A stretch of 64,000 bases of DNA, from assembly GCA_963725065.1 (NCBI GenBank), contig CAVRXD010000038.1:1-64000 (forward strand), written 5' to 3'. This DNA comes from VAZQ01 sp963725065 (GTDB lineage Bacteria; Pseudomonadota; Alphaproteobacteria; Rhizobiales; Xanthobacteraceae). Under the pieces are notes generated by a model. The model did not search any database. It was not told the DNA's origin and was given only the letters and a program-made list of their open reading frames with translations. A program made the position numbers and the translations under genes. Positions 60,037 through 64,000 of this stretch are shown here, in pieces; position 1 is the first letter of the stretch; the number at the start of each line of letters is the position of its first letter.

Positions 60037-61333
60037 CGCTTGCTCGGCGCTCCAGCCGAATCTGCATGAGATAGGGTTCGAGTGCAGCCAGCGTGCGTTC
60101 GAGCCCGCCCCCGAGCGCGGCCACCGTCTCACGCGCGGCCTTGGCCACGGTCTTGCGCTGCTCGACGTCCTTGAGCCAGTCGCCGACCCGCTCGGCAAAC
60201 GTATCCGCGTCCGCGATCTCTTGCGCGCCATGCGACCTGCCCAGCGCGGCATAGATTTCAGCGAAGTTCCAGACGTTGGGTCCATGCAGAATGGCCGCGC
60301 CCAGCTTGATCGGCTCGATCGGATTCTGGCCGCCGTGGCTCGCCAGCGAGCCGCCGACGAACACGATCGGCGCGAGCCGGTAAATCAGGCCAAGTTCGCC
60401 GAGGGTATCAGCGACATAGATTTCGGTTCCGGGGCCGGGCAATTCCCCGCGCGACCGCAGGGCCGCCTCGAGACCGGCAGCGCGCGCGATCTCGAGGACA
60501 CCGGGGCCGCGATCGGGATGGCGCGGTGCGATGATCGTGAGCAGCCGCGGGAACGAACCGCGCAGGCGCCGGTGCGCCTCGACCAGCATCGTCTCCTCGC
60601 CGGCGTGGGTCGAAGCGCCGGCAATGATGGTGCGCTCTCCGACGGCGGCTTTCAGGGCCGCCAGGCCGTCGGCTTGAGCCGGCGGCTCCGGCACGTCGAG
60701 CTTGAGGTTACCGGTGGTCACAATATGGGGCGCGCCGAGATCGCGGTAGCGACCGGCATGCGCATCGGATTGGGCGAGACAGAGGTCGAAGCAGCCCAGC
60801 AGTGCTGCGATCGTGCCGGGGACACGCCGCCACCGATTGAACGAGCGCTCGGACAGGCGGCCATTGACCAGGATCAGGGGGATGCCGCGCTCGGCGCTCG
60901 CCACGATCAGATTGGGCCAGAGATCGGACTCGACGAAGATGGCGAGATCGGGCTGCCAATGGTCGAAGAAGCGTTCGACGAAACGCGGCGTGTCGAGAAT
61001 CACGAACTGATGGATAGCGCCCTTGGGCAAGCGCTGCTCGGCGAGATTGGCCGACGTGACGGTGCCCGAGGTGCACAATACCGCGAAGTCCTTGTCGCGG
61101 ATCCGCTCGATGAGCGGAATCACCGCAAGCAGTTCGCCGACGCTTGCACCATGAACCCATACCAGCGGACCGGATGGACGCGCGACCGTGCTCTCGCCAT
61201 AGCGTTCACTAAGGCGTTCCGGAAGTTCCTTGCCGTGTTTGAGTCGATATGAAACGAGCACGGGCGCCAACGGGGTCGCTGCCGCGGTGAGCAGCCGATA
61301 GGCGTGCAGCGTGAGCGGCAAGCGCTCAACCAC
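60029..61333 (-). CDS. waaA: 3-deoxy-D-manno-octulosonic acid (Kdo) transferase
   Basis: Transfers Kdo to lipid IVA at the inner membrane; GT30 family, 434 residues. An N-terminal membrane-associated helix (AYRLLTAAATPLAPVLVSYR) precedes VWVHGASVGELLAVIPLIE with the catalytic Glu (about 67). ESDLWPN, LILVNGRLSERSFNRW, GNLKLD, PRHPDRGPGVLE and FVGGSLASHGGQNPIEPI are typical. I place the start at GTG 61333, with AAGGG upstream, overlapping the previous stop by eight bases; ATG 61369 is possible. Tightly overlapped with the genes on both sides. Confidence 0.94.
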   Translation of the reverse strand: MVERLPLTLHAYRLLTAAATPLAPVLVSYRLKHGKELPERLSERYGESTVARPSGPLVWVHGASVGELLAVIPLIERIRDKDFAVLCTSGTVTSANLAEQRLPKGAIHQFVILDTPRFVERFFDHWQPDLAIFVESDLWPNLIVASAERGIPLILVNGRLSERSFNRWRRVPGTIAALLGCFDLCLAQSDAHAGRYRDLGAPHIVTTGNLKLDVPEPPAQADGLAALKAAVGERTIIAGASTHAGEETMLVEAHRRLRGSFPRLLTIIAPRHPDRGPGVLEIARAAGLEAALRSRGELPGPGTEIYVADTLGELGLIYRLAPIVFVGGSLASHGGQNPIEPIKLGAAILHGPNVWNFAEIYAALGRSHGAQEIADADTFAERVGDWLKDVEQRKTVAKAARETVAALGGGLERTLAALEPYLMQIRLERRASDA

Positions 61334-62039
61334 GATCTTCGCCCTTGGCCTGCCGATCGACGAGGGCATAGGCGCGAGCGGTGGCGGCGTCGAGGGACAC
61401 CTCGACCGCGTGCCGGGCGCATTCGAGCGTTGCACCGTCAGCCTCCGCCGGCACGCGCACCGGTTCGCCGGCGACGCCGGCGCCACGCCCGAATGGAAGA
61501 TTGATCGCCGTGCGGTCCCAGTTGGTGAGCTCCACGCGCCGCCTGGTCGCGATCGCGATCGGATAGATCGGCCGGCCGGATGCGCTCGCCAACTTGACGA
61601 TGCCGAGGCCGGCAGTGCGCGCAACCTTGGGGATATCCGCGGTCAGGGCAACGTTATAGCCGTCCTGCAGCGCGCCCAGCATTTCCTTGAAGGCGCTCAC
61701 GCCGCCCTTGCCGATGAACCCGCCGCCGTGGTGACCGGAACCGCGGATGGCGCCGACGCCCAGCCGCTCCGCGGCGAGCGCATTGATCTCACCGTCGCGA
61801 TGCCGCGACACCAGCACCTTGGCGCGGTCCTCGGCGCGCCTGATGAACGGGATGAGAAAATGCTGGCCGTGCCACATGGCGATGATCACCGGCGCGTCGC
61901 GCTCGAATTGCTCGTAGATCCCCTCCGGCTCGACCACAACCCGGGTGGTCTTCCATACCAGACGGAGGTATTCGGCCGCCATGATCCCAGCCGTCTGCTG
62001 GAACGGGCGCAAGGCTACGAGACGCTTCACCCAGGACAT
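61326..62039 (-). CDS. DUF374 lysophospholipid acyltransferase-like protein
   Basis: A 237-residue protein of the LPLAT/DUF374 group. IIAMWHGQHFLIPFI (52-66) and VLVSRHRDGEINALAAERLG supply the acyltransferase-like His and Asp residues, followed by RGSGHHGGGFIGKGG and ALTADIPKVARTAGLGIVKL. The family has no firmly established substrate. Its position directly upstream of and overlapping waaA suggests acylation of lipid A or a lipid A precursor, which is inference from context. A weak N-terminal hydrophobic segment suggests membrane association. Confidence 0.87.
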   Translation of the reverse strand: MSWVKRLVALRPFQQTAGIMAAEYLRLVWKTTRVVVEPEGIYEQFERDAPVIIAMWHGQHFLIPFIRRAEDRAKVLVSRHRDGEINALAAERLGVGAIRGSGHHGGGFIGKGGVSAFKEMLGALQDGYNVALTADIPKVARTAGLGIVKLASASGRPIYPIAIATRRRVELTNWDRTAINLPFGRGAGVAGEPVRVPAEADGATLECARHAVEVSLDAATARAYALVDRQAKGEDRG

Positions 62040-62060
62040 TGGAAGGGGGCCACGGACCTG

Positions 62061-62345
62061 TCAGCGCTTGGCGCGCTGATCCGTTTCAGGATCGAGCAGA
62101 CGGTGCAGATGCACAATGAAATAGCGCATATGAGCATTGTCGACGGTCTGCTGGGCCTTCGACTTCCAAGCTACATACGCGGTGGCGTAGTTGGGATAAA
62201 CGCCGACAATATCCAGCTTGTCCAGATCTCTAAATTGGACGTGGTCTAAGTCGGTGAGTTCGCCGCCGAACACGAGATGCAGCAACTGTCCGCCGTGAGC
62301 CTGGTCAACCATGACGCCATCCCTCGATCCAGACTGCTCGGTCAC
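62061..62345 (-). CDS. DUF4170 family protein
   Basis: A 94-residue protein with the DUF4170 core LLHLVFGGELTDLDHVQFRD, VGVYPNYATAYVAWKSKAQ and DNAHMRYFIVHLHRLLDPE. Function unknown; the family is alphaproteobacterial and regularly sits between cysQ-like and lipid A genes. Its ATG overlaps the stop of the preceding phosphatase gene (ATGA, 62342-62345), so it is translated in the same operon. An internal ATG at 62312 gives a shorter form beginning at the conserved part. Confidence 0.88.
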   Translation of the reverse strand: MTEQSGSRDGVMVDQAHGGQLLHLVFGGELTDLDHVQFRDLDKLDIVGVYPNYATAYVAWKSKAQQTVDNAHMRYFIVHLHRLLDPETDQRAKR

Positions 62346-63130
62346 GCGAATTCGGCAAGCCGATCGCGGATGAGGCTGAGCAAGACCGCATGACGCGCGC
62401 GCCCGGCGGCCAGCAGCGCGTCATGGACCGGATTGGGCCGATTGTAGACCAACGATTGCCCCGTTACCGTCGATATCAGCCCGCCGGCTTCGTGCACCAA
62501 AAGGTCGGCTGCCGCAAGATCCCAATCATGGCTGTCAGGCCCGGCGAAAGCGCCATCGAGCGCGCCGGTGGCGACGCGCGCGAGACGCAGTGCGAGCGAT
62601 GGAACTCTCGGCATCGTCTGAATTGCCGGCTCGATCGTGGCCAAGCTCTCGAGCCGGCGCTTGGGGCCGGAAAACTTCGCATCCGCAATCTGATCGCCCT
62701 TGCTCGCCTTGATCGGCGCCCCGTTGAGGGTCGCGCCGGTGCCGGCGATAGAGAGGAACAGTTCGTCCGTGACCGGCGCATAAAGCGCGGCAACTACGGG
62801 GCGGCCCGCATTCACCAGGGCTACCGAAATCGCCCAGTCGGGGAGTCCCGCCAGGTAAGCACGGGTCCCGTCGATCGGGTCCACCACCCATACGTCGGCT
62901 CGCTGCAATCGCGCCGGATCGTCCTCGGTCTCCTCCGACAGCCAGCCGGCGTCGAGGATCGTCAGCAGCCGTTCCCGCAACAGCGCATCGACCGCAAGAT
63001 CGGCTTCACTGACCGGCGACGACTTGCCTTTGATCCAGCTCTTGAGCTGACCGCGAAAGGTCTGCAGCGCCAGCGCACCGGCTTCCCGCACGGCGGCGGC
63101 AAGACGATCGCGCACCTCCACGCGATCCAT
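62342..63130 (-). CDS. cysQ: Inositol monophosphatase-family 3'(2'),5'-bisphosphate nucleotidase
   Basis: Mg-dependent phosphatase of 262 residues recycling 3'-phosphoadenosine 5'-phosphate from sulfate assimilation, or acting on inositol phosphates. Metal-binding motifs are LSEETEDD and VVDPIDGTRAYLAGLPDWAI, and the C-terminal HDWDLAAADLLVHEAGG. CysQ is the best name because of SSPVSEADLAVDALLRERLL, but SuhB-type activity cannot be excluded. Start is ATG 63130; a TTG at 63151 preceded by GGAGGG is an alternative that would overlap the TldE gene by 14 bases. Confidence 0.88.
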   Translation of the reverse strand: MDRVEVRDRLAAAVREAGALALQTFRGQLKSWIKGKSSPVSEADLAVDALLRERLLTILDAGWLSEETEDDPARLQRADVWVVDPIDGTRAYLAGLPDWAISVALVNAGRPVVAALYAPVTDELFLSIAGTGATLNGAPIKASKGDQIADAKFSGPKRRLESLATIEPAIQTMPRVPSLALRLARVATGALDGAFAGPDSHDWDLAAADLLVHEAGGLISTVTGQSLVYNRPNPVHDALLAAGRARHAVLLSLIRDRLAEFA

Positions 63131-63137
63131 GGCGCCA

Positions 63138-64000
63138 TCAGAGACCGCCAACTGTAAGTCCCTCCACCCGCACGGTCGGGGCGTTGGTACCGAAACGGAA
63201 CTCGAGATCGTTCGCGGGTGAGAGCGCCTTGAACAGGTCGATCAGATTTCCGGCAATCGTCACCTCGCTGACGGGATAGGTTCGCTTGCCGTTCTCGATC
63301 CAGAACCCGGAGGCGCCGCGGCTGTAGTCGCCGGTCACCTGGTTGACGCCCATGCCGATGAGGTCGGTGACGTAGAAGCCATCGGCGATGTCGGCCATCA
63401 GCGCATCGGGTGTAACGGTGCCGGCAGAGAGGTGAAGATTGCTCGGTCCCGGCGAAGGGGTCGACGATACGCCGCGCTGGGCATGGCCAGTGGTCACAAG
63501 CCCGAGCTCCCGCGCGGTCGCAGAGTCGAGAAACCACGAGGTGAGCACGCCGTCCTCCACGACTGCGAGACGTTTGGTCATGACACCTTCGGCATCGAAG
63601 GGTCGAGAGCGTAAGCCGCGTAGGCGTCGAGGATCATCGATAATGTGGATGCCCGGCTTGAACAGCCGGTCTCCAAGCTTGTCCTTGAGAAAGCTCGTCT
63701 TGCGCGCGACGGCGGCAGCGTTGATCGCGCTCGCGAGATGCCCGACGAGCGAACCCGCGACCCGCCGGTCAAATACGACGGGTACGCGCCTGGTTTCGAC
63801 CTTGCGCGGATTGACGCGCTCGACCGTGCGCTCGCCGGCCGTGCGACCCACCTTCTCGGGAGGCTCGAGATCGGCGCCATGGATCGCCGACGAATAGTCG
63901 TAGTCACGCTCCATCGCGGTGCCTTCGCCCGCGATCGCCGTCATCGAAACGCTCTGGCCCGAATTGAGATAGGCGCCGCGGAACCCATGGCTCGTCACCA
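63138..64000 (-). CDS. pmbA: TldE/PmbA metallopeptidase subunit (5' end beyond window)
   Basis: C-terminal 287 residues of a TldE/PmbA-family protein; the start lies outside the window. Seen: TSHGFRGAYLNSGQSVSMTA, REYDYSSAI-like ERDYDYSSAIHGADLEPPEK, VPVVFDRRVAGSLVGHLASA, the segment SRPFDAEGVMTKRLAVVEDG and the C-terminal SRGASGFWIENGKRTYPVSE plus EVTIAGNLIDLFKAL. TldE pairs with TldD, the zinc-bearing subunit, to degrade modified peptides such as microcin B17 precursor and CcdA. It lies seven bases upstream of the phosphatase gene. Confidence 0.92.
   Translation of the reverse strand, partial: VTSHGFRGAYLNSGQSVSMTAIAGEGTAMERDYDYSSAIHGADLEPPEKVGRTAGERTVERVNPRKVETRRVPVVFDRRVAGSLVGHLASAINAAAVARKTSFLKDKLGDRLFKPGIHIIDDPRRLRGLRSRPFDAEGVMTKRLAVVEDGVLTSWFLDSATARELGLVTTGHAQRGVSSTPSPGPSNLHLSAGTVTPDALMADIADGFYVTDLIGMGVNQVTGDYSRGASGFWIENGKRTYPVSEVTIAGNLIDLFKALSPANDLEFRFGTNAPTVRVEGLTVGGL

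Overview
The window is GC-rich and gene-dense. Gene content and order point to an alphaproteobacterium of the Hyphomicrobiales (Rhizobiales), probably near Bradyrhizobiaceae/Xanthobacteraceae (Rhodopseudomonas, Bradyrhizobium or Pseudolabrys type). The pointers are a PetP/PetR-like MarR plus OmpR pair, a uvrC-pgsA-moaD-moaE run, lspA followed by two M16 peptidases, rsmD-pseudouridine synthase-tadA-patatin, the lpxK-waaA-DUF374-DUF4170-cysQ-tldE block, many TctC/Bug binding proteins, and palindromic intergenic repeats of the kind common in this group. This placement is inference from content; no rRNA is present. No tRNA, IS element, CRISPR array or prophage was seen.

Layout. 1-9.0 kb is regulation: an EnvZ-like kinase (cut by the window edge), an OmpR-type regulator broken by a frameshift, a MarR regulator, ilvE, a frameshifted TetR gene divergent from an old-yellow-enzyme reductase with clear operator repeats, and a three-gene signalling cluster (CHASE3 kinase, CheY-like receiver, receiver-HisKA_2 kinase). 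9.0-16.9 kb holds a secreted beta-propeller protein, moaE, moaD, pgsA, uvrC, an outer-membrane barrel protein, a GST, a cold-shock protein and rlmJ. 17-24.9 kb holds RNase T2, small secreted proteins of unknown function, a folded GC-rich non-coding block (18.9-19.5 kb), a DUF3617 protein, hisS, an omega-aminotransferase and a GT39-like glycosyltransferase. 25-40.4 kb is mostly housekeeping: HAD phosphatase, ribF, small membrane proteins, an AI-2E family exporter, ileS, lspA, an envelope protein, an M16 peptidase pair, arfB, one Bug protein and mutL.

40.4-47.2 kb looks like an accessory stretch between mutL and rsmD: a frameshifted TAXI-type binding protein, chrA and four tandem Bug proteins with no TctA/TctB membrane partner. 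47.2-54 kb carries rsmD, an RsuA/RluB-type pseudouridine synthase, tadA, a small secreted protein, a patatin, an APH-like phosphotransferase, a hydrolase keeping the catalytic, halide and carboxylate-binding residues of fluoroacetate dehalogenase, and purD. 54.1-55.7 kb is a small insertion (Bug protein plus a cupin whose metal and active-site positions match Mn-dependent hydroxynitrile lyases). 55.8-64 kb holds xseA, a MetE-like protein, a DUF2093 protein and a tightly overlapping lipid A/Kdo block ending in a TldE/PmbA gene cut by the window edge.

Four single-base-type frameshifts occur in three genes (response regulator, TetR twice, TAXI protein). Each leaves good coding sequence on both sides, so they are either recent mutations or draft-assembly indels. 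The observations most worth following are the dehalogenase with Gly in place of the gating Trp, the cupin next to a Bug protein, the structured 18.9-19.5 kb block, the Bug expansion and the TTACCGGTAA operator pair.
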